A DNA stretch of 64,000 nucleotides from Asaccharospora irregularis DSM 2635 (GCF_900129815.1 NZ_FQWX01000009.1:1-64000); one strand, 5' to 3'. Numbered from the stretch's first letter, positions 1-9,556 are shown. Made by a program: numbers and translations. Notes: generated from the sequence alone by a model not told the origin.

Positions 1-225
1 TCAAAGGATTTAAAAGACTGTCCTTCATGCTTTAGAACAAGCCTTAAATCTTTGAAGGATAAAAAACAGTACGTATTAAATGCACTAATTACAAAATATA
101 CAAATGCTAGAGTTGAGGGTAAGAATAATACCATTAAAGTACTCAAAAGAGTATCCTTTGGATTTAGAAGTTTTAAAAATTTAAGATTAAGAGTATTACT
201 AAGAGAAAAAATACAAGTAATTTAA
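1..225 (+). CDS. ISL3-family transposase, C-terminal fragment
   Basis: Frame 1 is open from the window edge to TAA at 223-225, giving 74 residues. The end carries the pattern ARVEGKNNTIKVLKR followed by SFGFRSFKN, which is the conserved C-terminal end of DDE transposases of the ISL3 family (transposase_12). The catalytic Asp and Glu residues would lie mostly upstream of the window. The protein would cut and join the inverted repeats of the element. Nothing here shows whether the upstream part is intact. Confidence 0.8.
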   Translation, partial: SKDLKDCPSCFRTSLKSLKDKKQYVLNALITKYTNARVEGKNNTIKVLKRVSFGFRSFKNLRLRVLLREKIQVI

Positions 226-311
226 AAACAGCATCTATACATGAAAACTGTATTAGATGCTGCCTTTAAAAATTAAATATTGACTTCATCAACGTTATTT
301 GACAAAGAGCC
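1..311 (+). mobile_element. Right end of an ISL3-family insertion sequence (partial)
   Basis: The window opens inside a transposase reading frame that stops at 225. About 85 bases later a terminal sequence ends in GACAAAGAGCC at 301-311. Read inward from the end, this is GGCTCTTTGTCAAATA, the type of terminal inverted repeat known for ISL3 elements. The left end lies outside the window. The family normally makes an 8-bp target duplication, so bases 312-319 (ttaaatta) would be the expected copy; this cannot be checked here. Confidence 0.75.
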
Positions 312-366
312 TTAAATTATACAACTTTAGAGCAATACTTTTAATATTTAAAATCATAAAATAAAT

Positions 367-401
367 CCCCCTATATCTTTTTATATAAAAGTTATAGGGG
401 G
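367..401 (-). terminator. Rho-independent terminator of the 412-2851 gene group
   Basis: A 9-bp stem CCCCCTATA/TATAGGGGG (367-375 with 393-401) is extended by an inner CTTTT/AAAAG stem. On the minus strand it is followed by a T-rich tail (ATTTATTTTATG), and it sits 11 bases past the stop codon of the 59-residue gene. Confidence 0.75.
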
Positions 402-411
402 TAAAATAATC

Positions 412-588
412 CTATTTATATTCCTCTGATTCATAATTATTTACAATATTAACAAAGTCAGTTATAGTAATATCTTTTTCACTATTATCCTCTAACTTAT
501 GATAATACCAGTTTGCAAACTCTGAATCTGCTAATTTAGCATTCATTTTTTCAAAATCCAAATTATTTTGATCTAAATTGTTATCCAT
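412..588 (-). CDS. Small hypothetical protein, 58 residues
   Basis: I do not recognise a family. The product is small and acidic, starting MDNNLDQNN and ending NNYESEEYK, with no signal peptide or membrane segment. I chose the ATG at 588 rather than the GTG at 597 because an AAGGAG site lies 8 bases before the ATG and overlaps the GTG. It is the last gene of a minus-strand group with the lipoprotein and DNA-binding protein genes and is followed directly by a terminator. Its existence is supported by a good ribosome binding site and a clean terminator rather than by homology. Confidence 0.6.
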   Translation of the reverse strand: MDNNLDQNNLDFEKMNAKLADSEFANWYYHKLEDNSEKDITITDFVNIVNNYESEEYK

Positions 589-670
589 TCCTATCACTCC
601 TTAAATTAAACTTATTATTTATCATATAAGTATAATTTATACTAAGATCAAGCCATTCCCAAATTTTATA

Positions 671-1501
671 TTACTTGTTTATCTCAACTTGGTTAGATTT
701 AAGGTCAATTGATACTTTTACCTTTTCATCTGGGTTATCATAAGAATATCCTACAATTTCAACCTTGTCAGCCTCACTTGAACTAATTATATCTATATTC
801 TCTTCTTCCGATGGTTTCAATACCTCATAAAAAGGTATATGATTTATCATTATATATTCTCCAGATTCGTTTAACTCTGCAACCTTTAATACTACATTTC
901 CTAGTTCTTTTGGAAGTAAATTTTTAATCTTAACTGTATATGCATTACCTTCGTTGGATTCATTGACTTGCTTTACATCTGAAATAGCCAAAGCTTCATA
1001 TGTTTTACTATCGTCCACTTCAATATTCTTATCTTTTATTTCTATAGTATCTTTATTTAAATTTACTATTACTATTTTTCCTCCTACCCTATATTGGTAT
1101 CCTGTTACTGAAGCACTGGTAGCATATTTTTGATGAGACATATCTATGTAAGCTACTTCCCCTGGAGATAAGGTTACATCTAAAAAGGATTTTGATTTAA
1201 ATATAACATTTTTATTTTTATCAAGCTCATCATAGTGTATATATATATTGGATGTATTAAAGTTAGAAGTATTTTCAACCTTAGTTATAGTATTTAGCTT
1301 TCCATTGTCTTTGCTTGTATCTTCTGGTTTCCCTATATTTAAAGCCTTCGCATTTTTTTCATTTATTTTAATTTCCTTTTTTATCAACGGAACTCGTTGT
1401 TGTATTTTTTCTCTTTTATTGGTTACACAACCTACTAAAACAAGTGTGGTTGATAGAATTACAATTAAAAGTAGATCTGACTTCCTTAGTAGTTTATTCA
1501 T
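671..1501 (-). CDS. Predicted lipoprotein with two related beta-rich domains
   Basis: The N terminus is basic (MNKLLRKSD) followed by a hydrophobic stretch and the lipobox LVGC, so Cys25 is probably lipidated and the protein anchored outside the membrane. The mature part seems to hold two similar segments, roughly residues 70-150 and 170-270. Each has a pattern of an N-S-N/K-N-L start, a run about adding or removing a load, and 'LSPGE' or 'LKPSEE', as in FxLYD-like extracellular domains. That assignment is an inference from pattern. A GAGGTG site precedes the ATG. It lies between the DNA-binding protein gene and the small gene in the same direction. Function is unknown. Confidence 0.7.
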   Translation of the reverse strand: MNKLLRKSDLLLIVILSTTLVLVGCVTNKREKIQQRVPLIKKEIKINEKNAKALNIGKPEDTSKDNGKLNTITKVENTSNFNTSNIYIHYDELDKNKNVIFKSKSFLDVTLSPGEVAYIDMSHQKYATSASVTGYQYRVGGKIVIVNLNKDTIEIKDKNIEVDDSKTYEALAISDVKQVNESNEGNAYTVKIKNLLPKELGNVVLKVAELNESGEYIMINHIPFYEVLKPSEEENIDIISSSEADKVEIVGYSYDNPDEKVKVSIDLKSNQVEINK

Positions 1502-1545
1502 ATTAACACCTCATAATAATTAATGTATAGTAAATATAGTTAATG

Positions 1546-2106
1546 TTATATTAAGTTTTTATATTCTTTCATAAAGTCTTTCAAGGCCTGTGTTATTATT
1601 TGTTGCTTGTTAAAAGTTGAATTACTGCATAGCCTCTCAAAATCCTCCCAAGTCTTCTTATCTACTCTTATATTTATAGATTTTAGGTCTTTTAAGTTTT
1701 CATCTTCTAGTAAAATATCTTTTTTTCTAGTAGACTTTTTAGGTTTCATATTTTTAAAATCTTTGACTTGCAAATACCAATCGTATACTTCACATAATTT
1801 GTCCAAATCTTCTTCGGTTATGTTTATTTTTCTATCTCTTTTAGGTTTTACATTTTTTTGGGATTTTTTAGTGCTTTTTTTATCATCTTTATTATCAATT
1901 TTGCGGTCAATAACTTTGTTATTTTCTTTTTTAAAATTATTTTCCTTTTTTAATATGTACTTTCCATTTTGCGATTTATAGCCTTTTCTATTTAAAAAAT
2001 TTCTCAGAGTTCCTGGAGTTATACTTAATTTTTTAGCTATTTGATTAAAGTTAAATCCTTCATCTTGAAATTTTAAAAAATCTTCAATTCTTTTATTACT
2101 ATTCAT
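1546..2106 (-). CDS. Predicted DNA-binding protein (HTH plus RHH-like ends)
   Basis: Residues 1-50 look like a helix-turn-helix: EGFNFNQIAKKLSI-TPGTLRNFLNRKGY is a typical recognition-helix pattern. A long Lys-rich linker (about residues 50-95) follows. The end (about residues 140-186) reads INIRVDKKTWEDFERLC and then QQIITQALKDFMKEY, which resembles a ribbon-helix-helix or plasmid-type CopG segment. A perfect GGAGG site precedes the ATG. It sits 25 bases after the AlkD-like gene and 45 bases before the lipoprotein gene, so the three probably form one operon. Its target is unknown. The double DNA-binding layout is an inference from residue patterns. Confidence 0.6.
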   Translation of the reverse strand: MNSNKRIEDFLKFQDEGFNFNQIAKKLSITPGTLRNFLNRKGYKSQNGKYILKKENNFKKENNKVIDRKIDNKDDKKSTKKSQKNVKPKRDRKINITEEDLDKLCEVYDWYLQVKDFKNMKPKKSTRKKDILLEDENLKDLKSINIRVDKKTWEDFERLCSNSTFNKQQIITQALKDFMKEYKNLI

Positions 2107-2131
2107 CTATATTCCTCCGTCAATTTCTATA

Positions 2132-2851
2132 TTAGCCTTTTCTTTTCATGCTTCTTATAAGATCTTTAGTATCTTTATCTACTCTATTAGATTCTATTAT
2201 CTTTTGTAAAGCCTTATTATAAGTAAAGTTGTCCAATTCATTACTAATTAAGTATATCATAGTTTTTTCCTCAAACTTGACAAAGCATACAGAGATTAAC
2301 CAAGCTATAGCCATTTTTACATAGTATTCATCACTATCTATATCATTACAATACTTAAAAATTTCATCTATATAATCATCATCTACAAAATATTCCAGCA
2401 TCATAACTACAGAAAATCTTACTTCCCATGGATTTTTTGAATATAAATATTGTTTTAGAAACTCAAACATATTTTCCTTATATTTCTTTGTTTGTTTTAG
2501 TCCTGAGCAAAATGTATCACAGATACTCCAATTATTTATTTTAGGTACAAATTTTCTTATATAACCTTCGAGTTCAAAAAACTCCACCTTCATATTGCCA
2601 ATTACCATTCCTTGTAGAACAATTTCTTCAAAATAATCATCCCTGGATATTTCCAAGTAATCACGCCAGTTTCCCTTTGATATATCCTTTGATATTTTTC
2701 TTAGATATGGAATTCTTACACCTATCAAGTCCTTTACTCCTGGTATAATTTTTTCCTGAAAACCTATATATTTAATATCTTTAAGAGATTTGATGTAATT
2801 TATTAATTCAAAATAATCTTCATCATCCCAACTTTCTTTAATAAGTATCAT
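2132..2851 (-). CDS. DNA alkylation repair protein, AlkD-like HEAT repeat family
   Basis: The 239-residue length, all-helical composition and the motif NNWSICDTFCSGL (near residue 110) fit the DNA alkylation repair family. The W-x3-D spacing in that motif matches the Trp and Asp that cradle the lesion in Bacillus AlkD, a glycosylase that removes bulky or charged alkylated purines without flipping the base. A second conserved stretch, NPWEVRFSVVMMLEYF (near residue 140), is also typical. Many members of this family have lost or never had glycosylase activity, so repair of N3/N7-alkyl bases is likely but not certain. It is the first gene of the minus-strand group, with AAGGAG ahead of the ATG. 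Confidence 0.8.
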   Translation of the reverse strand: MILIKESWDDEDYFELINYIKSLKDIKYIGFQEKIIPGVKDLIGVRIPYLRKISKDISKGNWRDYLEISRDDYFEEIVLQGMVIGNMKVEFFELEGYIRKFVPKINNWSICDTFCSGLKQTKKYKENMFEFLKQYLYSKNPWEVRFSVVMMLEYFVDDDYIDEIFKYCNDIDSDEYYVKMAIAWLISVCFVKFEEKTMIYLISNELDNFTYNKALQKIIESNRVDKDTKDLIRSMKRKG

Positions 2852-3153
2852 CTCGTATCTCCTTATAATTACAAAATATAAAATTTAATAGTCTTGTTAT
2901 TTATTGTATCATAATTTTAGTAAAAAAAAAGGTTCAGTGAATAATCGGACATACTAGTATATAGATATAATTTTATTGTATGTAAATACGCTGTAGCATA
3001 TAACTATTTAAATCCATAAATTATAAAAAACTCTCATTTTCTATGTATATATATAAATTTAAACTTAAGTTGCATTTTTTGTCTAAATTAAGGAAAATAT
3101 ATTTAATATTAACTTAAAAGAATAATTTTTTTATAAATTTTTTTAAATTTGTA
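2852..3153. other. AT-rich intergenic spacer before the PfoR-like gene
   Basis: This spacer separates divergent units. It is more than 80% A+T and holds no convincing open frame, RNA motif or strong hairpin. The poly-T/poly-A tracts at 3120-3150 could act as an UP element for the promoter that follows. Confidence 0.5.
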
Positions 3154-3182
3154 TTTACTTTTTTATTTGTTTATTTTATAAT
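3154..3182 (+). promoter_or_regulatory. Sigma-A type promoter of the PfoR-like gene
   Basis: TTTACT (3154-3159) is followed after exactly 17 bases by a perfect TATAAT (3177-3182). Transcription would start near 3189, giving a leader of about 90 bases. The leader contains GGGG-aaaacaat-ACCC nested inside TTATG/CATAA (3212-3252), a small possible hairpin. Confidence 0.65.
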
Positions 3183-3279
3183 CATAAGTATTCTAATCAT
3201 TCTTATAAAATTATGTAGTCGGGGAAAACAATACCCTTTAAGTCTGCATAAAATTTTTACATCTAGGAGGAAATAAGAC

Positions 3280-4317
3280 ATGGTACAGATTTTAACAGGT
3301 ACTGCATTACTATTAGTAGTACTGGCATTATTCACATTATTTAGTTACAAAGCACCACAAGGTATGAAGGCAATGGGTGCACTTGCAAGTGCTGCTTGTG
3401 CAAGTTTCTTAGTTGAAGCTTTCCACTTTTCATTCTTTGGTGAAGTATTCGGAATCAAATTTTTAGAACAAGTTGGTGGAGCAAACGGTTCTATGGGTGG
3501 AGTTGCAGCCGCTATATTAGTTCCACTTGCACTTGGTGTTTCTCCAGTATATGCTGTATTAGTTGGTTTAGCATGTTCTGGTTTTGGTATACTTCCAGGA
3601 TTTATCGCTGGTTACATAACAGCATTTGTTGTTAAATTCTTAGAGAAAAAAGTTCCAGCTGGACTTGATTTAATAGTTATAATAATAGTAGGTGCTCCTT
3701 TAGCAAGAGCTATAGCTATGGGAATGGATCCAATAGTTAAAGGTACTTTATTACAAATAGGACAAGTTTTAATACAAGCTGCTGATGCATCTCCTATAGT
3801 TATGGGTCTTATACTTGGTGGTTTAATAACAGTTGTTGCAACTGCTCCACTTAGTTCAATGGCTTTAACATCTATAATAGGTTTAACTGGTATTCCAATG
3901 GCAGTAGGTGCTTTATCAGTATTCGGTTCTTCTTTCATGAACTACGTATTCTTCTCAAAGATGAAGTTTGGTTCTAAGAAAGATACAATATCTGTTGCTA
4001 TCGAACCTTTAACTCAATCAGATATAATATCAGCTAATCCAATACCAGTATATGTTACTAACTTTATCGGTGGGGCTATGTCTGGTATAATAGTAGCTAT
4101 GATGGGTCTTGAAGTAAGTACTCCAGGTACTGCTACACCAATAGCAGGATTTGCTATATCTTTAGCTCAAAACGGTACTCCAGCACTAGTTGCAGCTGCA
4201 GGATGCGTTGTTGTGAGTGTATTAGCAGGATTTATAGGATATGCAATATTCAAAAATACTAAGATAAAGACTGCAGCAGAAATACGTGGTATAAACCCTG
4301 AAAACGACGCTGCTTAA
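3280..4317 (+). CDS. PfoR-like membrane protein, PTS EIIC-type family
   Basis: This 345-residue protein is almost entirely hydrophobic, with about nine to ten membrane segments, and belongs to the family called PfoR or PTS_EIIC_2 in clostridia. Family members resemble the sugar-conducting EIIC part of phosphotransferase systems but are encoded without EIIA or EIIB, as here, so the substrate is unknown. Clostridium perfringens PfoR was first named as a regulator of the perfringolysin gene; direct regulatory action is doubtful for a membrane protein. The GGAGG site lies 8 bases before the ATG. Codon use is rich in GCT/GGT, typical of a well-expressed gene. It ends in a strong terminator and is therefore monocistronic. 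Confidence 0.8.
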   Translation: MVQILTGTALLLVVLALFTLFSYKAPQGMKAMGALASAACASFLVEAFHFSFFGEVFGIKFLEQVGGANGSMGGVAAAILVPLALGVSPVYAVLVGLACSGFGILPGFIAGYITAFVVKFLEKKVPAGLDLIVIIIVGAPLARAIAMGMDPIVKGTLLQIGQVLIQAADASPIVMGLILGGLITVVATAPLSSMALTSIIGLTGIPMAVGALSVFGSSFMNYVFFSKMKFGSKKDTISVAIEPLTQSDIISANPIPVYVTNFIGGAMSGIIVAMMGLEVSTPGTATPIAGFAISLAQNGTPALVAAAGCVVVSVLAGFIGYAIFKNTKIKTAAEIRGINPENDAA

Positions 4318-4363
4318 TTACAAAGTATTTTAAAAAACTTTATATATAAAAAAATATATAAAA

Positions 4364-4406
4364 AATAAACTCGATATCTTCTAATGGTACCGGGTTTATT
4401 TTTTAT
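4364..4406 (+). terminator. Terminator after the PfoR-like gene
   Basis: AATAAAC...GTTTATT (4364-4370 with 4394-4400) is extended inward by G-U and Watson-Crick pairs around TCGATATC/GGTACCGG, then followed by a T run (4399-4404). Confidence 0.7.
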
Positions 4407-4556
4407 ATTAACTATAATTATTTTAGTATTAATTAATTTTTTTCATTTTTATTAAATATTATTATCCTTTTTATTAAAAAGTCTAGAAAATAATGTTATA
4501 AATATATATAATATACTTGTATACTAATATACATATAAAACTAGGGAGGTATTAAC

Positions 4557-4874
4557 ATGAGTGAATTCAAAAATGTAACAGCTGTAAAAAAGGCAAACGT
4601 ATACTTTGATGGAAAAGTAAGTAGTAGAGTAGTTATTTTCCCAGATGGAGAAAGAAAAACATTAGGATTAATGCTACCAGGAGAATATACTTTCTCAACT
4701 AAAGAAAAAGAAATAATGGAAATGTTAGCTGGAAGTATGGATGTGAAATTACCTGGAAGCAATGAATTTGTTACATTCAAAGCTGGAGAACAATTTATAG
4801 TTCCTAGTAACTCAAGTTTCGACTTAAAAGTTAATGAAGTGGTAGATTACTGCTGTTCATATATAAATGAATAA
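4557..4874 (+). CDS. ppnP: Pyrimidine/purine nucleoside phosphorylase PpnP (YaiE family)
   Basis: At 105 residues this is the right size for PpnP (formerly DUF1255), a small cupin that splits nucleosides with phosphate into a base and ribose-1-phosphate for salvage. Diagnostic features are YFDGKVSSR near the start, [10 protein letters not shown] with the following EIMEMLAGS, the Asp/Leu-Pro segment DVKLPG, and the cupin strand [23 protein letters not shown] site precedes the ATG. It stands alone between its own promoter region and the convergent gcv operon, with which it shares a terminator. Confidence in the family is high; the preferred nucleoside cannot be told from sequence. Confidence 0.9.
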   Translation: MSEFKNVTAVKKANVYFDGKVSSRVVIFPDGERKTLGLMLPGEYTFSTKEKEIMEMLAGSMDVKLPGSNEFVTFKAGEQFIVPSNSSFDLKVNEVVDYCCSYINE

Positions 4875-4949
4875 TTATACTATCTAAATATCTTTAGACT
4901 TTATTTCAATAAAATTAATCTAAGAAAACTATGTTTATAGATTTAAAAA

Positions 4950-4982
4950 ATAACCTAACTCATATCGAGTGAGTTAGGTTAT
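4950..4982 (-). terminator. Terminator of the gcv operon, shared with ppnP
   Basis: A perfect 13-bp stem ATAACCTAACTCA/TGAGTTAGGTTAT with a 7-base loop. On the minus strand it is followed by TTTTTTAAA, so it is a strong terminator for gcvPB; it also sits where ppnP transcription should end. Confidence 0.9.
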
Positions 4983-5008
4983 CACTTATTATCAATTCAA
5001 CTTATATT

Positions 5009-6469
5009 TTACTGTCTTTGACTCCAAGTTAATATAGGTTTTTTAACTGCTCTAGCATCATCTACTCTTCTTACTATAGTATTATGAGGAGCTGATTTCA
5101 ATAGTTCTGGGTTATCTTTAGCCTCTTTTGCTATAGTCTTCATTACACTTATAAATTTATCAAGTGTTTCTATACTTTCAGTTTCAGTAGGCTCTATCAT
5201 AAGAGCTTCATGTATTATTAATGGGAAGTAAATTGTAGGTGGATGATATCCATAATCCAACAATCTTTTAGCTATATCCATAGTTTTTATATTAGCTTCT
5301 CCTCTTGGAAGTCCTCCTAATACAAACTCATGTTTACATACAGTGTCTATTGGTAGTATATAATCTTCCCTTAAATTTTCTTTTATATAATTAGCATTAA
5401 GTACTGCCATTTGACTTGCTTCCTTTAATCCTTCTTTTCCCATAGTTAATATATAAGAATAAGCCCTTACCAAAATTCCAAAGTTTCCATAGAAATTTTT
5501 AACTTTTCCAATGGTCTCTGGTCTATCATAATTTAATATATATCCTTCTTCTTGTTTTTCAATAACTGGAACCGGCAAGAACTGAGCTAGTTGTTTTTTA
5601 ACTCCAACCGGACCACTTCCTGGTCCTCCACCACCATGAGGAGTTGAAAAAGTCTTATGAAGATTTAAATGTACTACATCAAATCCCATATCTCCTGGTC
5701 TTGTTACACCCATTATTGCATTCATATTTGCTCCATCATAGTATAAAAGACCCCCAGCTTCATGAACCAACTCTGCAATTTCTTTTATATTTTCTTCAAA
5801 CAAACCAAGTGTGCTCGGGTTTGTAAGCATAAGTGCTGCTATTTCATCACTTAAAACTTGTTTTAATTTATCTAAGTCAACCGCACCATATTCATTAGAT
5901 TCTATCTGAACTATATCAAAGTCTGCCATAGCCGCACTCGCAGGATTCGTCCCATGAGCTGAGTCCGGAACAATAACCTTTGTTCTTTTAAAATCTCCTC
6001 TGCTTTCATGATAAGCTCTTATTAACATAAGTCCAGTAAATTCACCATGAGAACCAGCAGATGGTTGTAAAGTAACTTTATCCATTCCTGTTATCTCTGA
6101 AAGTTGCTCTGATAAGTTGTACATAAGTGCTAGAGATCCTTGGGCAGTGTTCTCTGGTTGATATGGGTGCATCCCTGTAAAGTGCGGTATAGATGCCATG
6201 TCCTCATTAATTTTTGGGTTGTACTTCATTGTACATGAGCCTAGAGGATAAAATCCTGTATCTACACCAAAATTTTTATTTGACAATAGAGTATAGTGTC
6301 TAACTAATTCTAACTCACTTACTTCTGGCAAATTTAAATCACTTTTTCTTATCATATTTTCATCTATCATATCATTTATTTTTATGTCTTCTACATCTAG
6401 TTTTGGAAGTGAATAAGCTTTTCTGCCCTTTTTAGATATTTCTATTAGTAAACTATTATACTCTCTCAT
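5009..6469 (-). CDS. gcvPB: Glycine dehydrogenase (decarboxylating), subunit 2
   Basis: This is the C-terminal half of the glycine cleavage P protein, a PLP enzyme that decarboxylates glycine and passes the aminomethyl group to the lipoyl arm of H protein. The PLP lysine motif [16 protein letters not shown] is present near residue 270, with [10 protein letters not shown] and DGANMNAI ahead of it. The length of 486 matches two-subunit P proteins. The ATG overlaps the gcvTPA stop by one base (TAATG), with GGAGGGG just upstream, so the two are translationally coupled. A terminator follows 27 bases after the stop. No gcvH lies in this window. Confidence 0.96.
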   Translation of the reverse strand: MREYNSLLIEISKKGRKAYSLPKLDVEDIKINDMIDENMIRKSDLNLPEVSELELVRHYTLLSNKNFGVDTGFYPLGSCTMKYNPKINEDMASIPHFTGMHPYQPENTAQGSLALMYNLSEQLSEITGMDKVTLQPSAGSHGEFTGLMLIRAYHESRGDFKRTKVIVPDSAHGTNPASAAMADFDIVQIESNEYGAVDLDKLKQVLSDEIAALMLTNPSTLGLFEENIKEIAELVHEAGGLLYYDGANMNAIMGVTRPGDMGFDVVHLNLHKTFSTPHGGGGPGSGPVGVKKQLAQFLPVPVIEKQEEGYILNYDRPETIGKVKNFYGNFGILVRAYSYILTMGKEGLKEASQMAVLNANYIKENLREDYILPIDTVCKHEFVLGGLPRGEANIKTMDIAKRLLDYGYHPPTIYFPLIIHEALMIEPTETESIETLDKFISVMKTIAKEAKDNPELLKSAPHNTIVRRVDDARAVKKPILTWSQRQ

Positions 6470-8943
6470 TATATCCCCTCCATAATCCCAACTAACTTAT
6501 CTATCTCGTCCTTGCTTCTCTTTTCAGTCACACAAAGTAAAGTTGCATTTTCAAGTTCATTATAATTATTGTGTAAATCGTACCCTCCTAGTATATTTTC
6601 ATCTAGAAGCTTGTTATTTAATTTTTCTACGCTTAAACTACCCTTAACTGCAAATTCCTTGAAGAACTTTCCTTTAAATACTGGTTTATACTTTCCTGTA
6701 GCTATAAGTTTATTGTAAGCATAGTGTGCCTTTTTCATTGATTGTTCTGCAACTTCTTTAAGTCCCTCTTTACCCATAGTTGCCATATATATAGAAGCAG
6801 TAAGCGCATTTAAAGCTTGGTTTGAGCAAATATTAGAAGTAGCCTTTTCTCTTCTTACATGTTGTTCTCTAGTTTGTAGCGTTAGCACATATGCTCTCTT
6901 TCCATCTACATCTAAAGTTTCTCCAACTATTCTTCCTGGCATTTTTCTTGTATATTTAGATTTACTTGCCATAAATCCTACATAAGGTCCCCCATAATTT
7001 AATGGATTTCCTAGTGATTGAGCTTCCCCTACAACTATATCTGCCCCTAATTCTCCTGGAGTTTTAATCACCCCTAAAGATATCGGATCTACGCTCATAA
7101 CTAACATTGCTTTGTTTTCATGAACTATTTTTTCTATTTCCTCCATACTCTCTATTACTCCAAAGAAGTTAGGGTTTTGTATAAGAACGCATGCAGTATC
7201 TTTATCCACTGCACTTTTTAGTTTTTCTATATCAGTTATACCGTACTCGTTGCAAAAGTCCACTTCCACTATTTCACACTGCTTAAACTTCATATATGTT
7301 TTAAGTACCATTATTGTTTCTGGATGAGTAGTTCGTGATACTACTACCTTACTTTTCTTAGTTTGATTCATTGCCATTATACAAGCTTCTACTGCAGCTG
7401 TTGCACCATCATACATAGATGCATTGGCTATCTCCATACCCGTCAGTTCTGCTATCATTGACTGGAACTCAAATACTACTTGAAGTGTTCCTTGACTTAT
7501 TTCTGCTTGATATGGTGTATAAGCTGTGTAGAATTCAGATCTAGAAGTTATATGTTTTATAAGTGATGGTATATAATGATCATAAGCACCTGCTCCAAGA
7601 AAACAAGTCAATTCATCTAAATTAACATTTTCATTAGCCAACCCTTTTACAATCTTAGATACTTCTAATTCTGATTTACTACTCTCTAAGTTTAGCTGTC
7701 TATTTAACTTTAAATCTTTCGGTATATCTAAAAATAAATCTTCTACAGAATTAACTCCTATAGCCTTTAACATTTTTTCTTTATCATCAGAAGTAGCTGG
7801 TATATATGAGAATTCATTGTTCATATCTTTAGATACCTTTTTTTCATCTTTTTTATATTGTTTTTTATAAAAAGGTTTTTTGATTATTTGTGCTTTAACC
7901 AATTTTTTTCTTATCGCTATGTCTATTTCCGTTCCAACTACAGCGTATTCTGCATCAACTATAGCCATACCAAGAATTTTACCTAATGTTGGGGATGCCA
8001 GCCCTGTAGTCACAACCCCAACAACCTTATCTCCTACTTTTACCTCGTATCCTTGTCTTGCTATTCCCTTTCCTATCATTTCAAACCCGACTAATTTTTT
8101 CTTTAATCCCTCTTCTTTAGCCTTAGCTAAAACTTCTCTTCCTATAAATTTTTCTTTATTTATTTTAACAAAGAAGGAAAGACCTGCATCTAGAGGAGAT
8201 ATATCCTCTGTTATTTCATGACCATAAAGAGGCAAACTAGCCTCAAATCTTAAAGAATCTCTAGCTCCTAAACCTGCAGGTTTTACTTCCTTATATTTTA
8301 GAAGTTCATCCCATATTTTAACTACATATTCATTGTTGCAATATATTTCAAACCCATCTTCCCCTGTGTACCCTGTTCTTGAAACCAAACATTCTAAGCC
8401 ACATACCTTTACACTAGGATTTGCCTTATAAAATTTAATTTCCTCTAAATTTGTATCCGTCAACCTTTGCAGAACTTCCTGAGCCTTAGGTCCTTGTAGT
8501 GCTAATTGAGAAATTTCCCCTGACGTATTTTTTATATCGACATCATATCCTTTACTATTTCCAATTATCCATTCTACGTCTTTGTCTATATTCCCAGCAT
8601 TTATCACCAATAAAAAATAATCTTTCCCCAATTTATATATTAATAAGTCATCTACTACTCCTCCATTTTCATAACACATAGGCGTATATATAATATCATT
8701 TATATTAAGAGCACTAATGTCATTGGTAATCAGATATTGAATAAACTTTTCAGCCTCTGCACCTCTTATTTCAACTTCCCCCATGTGAGATACATCGAAT
8801 AGCCCCGCACTTGATCTGACTGCTTCGTGTTCTTTATTCATTCCTTCGTACTCTAGTGGCATGTCCCACCCTGCAAATCCACAAAATTTAGCATTAAGTT
8901 TTTTGTGAGCGTCATACAGAGTTGTTCTTTTTAATTCATTCAT
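6469..8943 (-). CDS. gcvTPA: Fused aminomethyltransferase (T protein) and glycine dehydrogenase subunit 1
   Basis: Residues 1 to about 365 are T protein (folate-binding [12 protein letters not shown] start, [23 protein letters not shown]), and residues from about 375 to 824 are P-protein subunit 1 ([36 protein letters not shown]). The joint is a Lys-rich linker. Fusion of these two normally separate proteins is known in Clostridioides difficile and relatives and would place glycine decarboxylation and tetrahydrofolate-dependent release of ammonia in one chain. The start is the ATG at 8943, seven bases after GGAGGGG, rather than the TTG three bases earlier. The 5' leader contains a terminator (see 8947-9117). 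Confidence 0.93.
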   Translation of the reverse strand: MNELKRTTLYDAHKKLNAKFCGFAGWDMPLEYEGMNKEHEAVRSSAGLFDVSHMGEVEIRGAEAEKFIQYLITNDISALNINDIIYTPMCYENGGVVDDLLIYKLGKDYFLLVINAGNIDKDVEWIIGNSKGYDVDIKNTSGEISQLALQGPKAQEVLQRLTDTNLEEIKFYKANPSVKVCGLECLVSRTGYTGEDGFEIYCNNEYVVKIWDELLKYKEVKPAGLGARDSLRFEASLPLYGHEITEDISPLDAGLSFFVKINKEKFIGREVLAKAKEEGLKKKLVGFEMIGKGIARQGYEVKVGDKVVGVVTTGLASPTLGKILGMAIVDAEYAVVGTEIDIAIRKKLVKAQIIKKPFYKKQYKKDEKKVSKDMNNEFSYIPATSDDKEKMLKAIGVNSVEDLFLDIPKDLKLNRQLNLESSKSELEVSKIVKGLANENVNLDELTCFLGAGAYDHYIPSLIKHITSRSEFYTAYTPYQAEISQGTLQVVFEFQSMIAELTGMEIANASMYDGATAAVEACIMAMNQTKKSKVVVSRTTHPETIMVLKTYMKFKQCEIVEVDFCNEYGITDIEKLKSAVDKDTACVLIQNPNFFGVIESMEEIEKIVHENKAMLVMSVDPISLGVIKTPGELGADIVVGEAQSLGNPLNYGGPYVGFMASKSKYTRKMPGRIVGETLDVDGKRAYVLTLQTREQHVRREKATSNICSNQALNALTASIYMATMGKEGLKEVAEQSMKKAHYAYNKLIATGKYKPVFKGKFFKEFAVKGSLSVEKLNNKLLDENILGGYDLHNNYNELENATLLCVTEKRSKDEIDKLVGIMEGI

Positions 8944-8946
8944 CAA

Positions 8947-9117
8947 ATACCCCTCCCTATTAAAAGTGAAATCGAAGCTTTTTAATCTGTTTTATATAAA
9001 AAAAAGAATACACTGGGTCTATATAATCCTAGCCAATATATTCTCTGTTTCTATACTAAAAGAACTATTACTTCATGATGATTTCTCTAATATCAACTGG
9101 TAAATATTCTATTTTTC
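8947..9117 (-). promoter_or_regulatory. gcv operon leader with terminator and competing antiterminator
   Basis: On the minus strand a hairpin (9006-9043: an 11-bp stem GAATATATTGG/CCAGTGTATTC with two G-U pairs) is followed by eight T (8998-9005), ahead of gcvTPA. The first arm can instead pair with CCAGTTGATATT (9089-9100) as ten base pairs around a 2-base bulge, which would block the terminator. The stretch between (9044-9088) could be a sensor. It does not show the conserved elements of a glycine riboswitch or a T-box. A premature terminator is seen directly; the regulatory signal is unknown. Confidence 0.55.
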
Positions 9118-9123
9118 AATTCA

Positions 9124-9152
9124 ATTGTATGAATTTTCATTCAAAATGTCAA
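9124..9152 (-). promoter_or_regulatory. Sigma-A promoter of the gcv operon
   Basis: On the minus strand a perfect TTGACA (9152-9147) and TACAAT (9129-9124) are separated by exactly 17 bases. Transcription would begin near 9117, leaving a leader of about 170 bases before gcvTPA. Confidence 0.8.
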
Positions 9153-9167
9153 CAATAATTATAAATT

Positions 9168-9200
9168 TATTTTATGTATAAAAAATTATAGTCTGATACC
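9168..9200 (+). repeat. Degenerate copy of a dispersed intergenic repeat
   Basis: TTTATGTATAAAAAATTATAG here is a diverged match to TTTTACGTATAAGGAAATTATAG at 13005-13026. The rest of 9201-9493 is AT-rich spacer in which I see no gene. Confidence 0.3.
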
Positions 9201-9493
9201 ATATTAATATTTAGTATTATTAAAAATATTTTTTAACGAAATAATTAAATCTAAGTGGTGCTTTATTTTATCATAAATACTATTTCACTAATTTTTTGGA
9301 ATAAAATAAGCTTTTTCTAACTATTTAAGCAACTAAATTCTGAATATATATACTTTTTTATGTATTATAATAGTTGTTTGCATTTGTATATGAGTTTCAT
9401 TTTATGATATTTTATTCTCAAACTGACTTCGTAAATATTATATAAATCCACTTTATTTTTTGTATAAAGCTTTAAATAAAAATTATTTTTAAC

Positions 9494-9538
9494 AATCTAA
9501 AACAGCAAGAAATAATTTATTTCTTGCTGTTTTAGATT
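9494..9538 (-). terminator. Terminator of the pentapeptide-repeat gene
   Basis: A perfect 22-bp inverted repeat (9494-9515 with 9517-9538), flanked by T-rich sequence on both strands, lies 18 bases past the stop codon. It can act in both directions. Confidence 0.85.
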
Positions 9539-9556
9539 TTACTATACAATTTTAAA

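Noticed and set aside
1607-1981. Plus-strand open frame of 124 codons, very Phe/Ser/Leu-rich
   Set aside because: Reverse of the Lys-rich linker of the DNA-binding protein; composition is an artefact of AAA/AAG codons read backwards.
8947-9117. Glycine riboswitch before gcvTPA
   Set aside because: Expected from the gene, but the conserved GGAGAG, GCCGAAGGGGCAA and AACTCTCAGG-type elements are absent; only a terminator with an alternative stem is visible.
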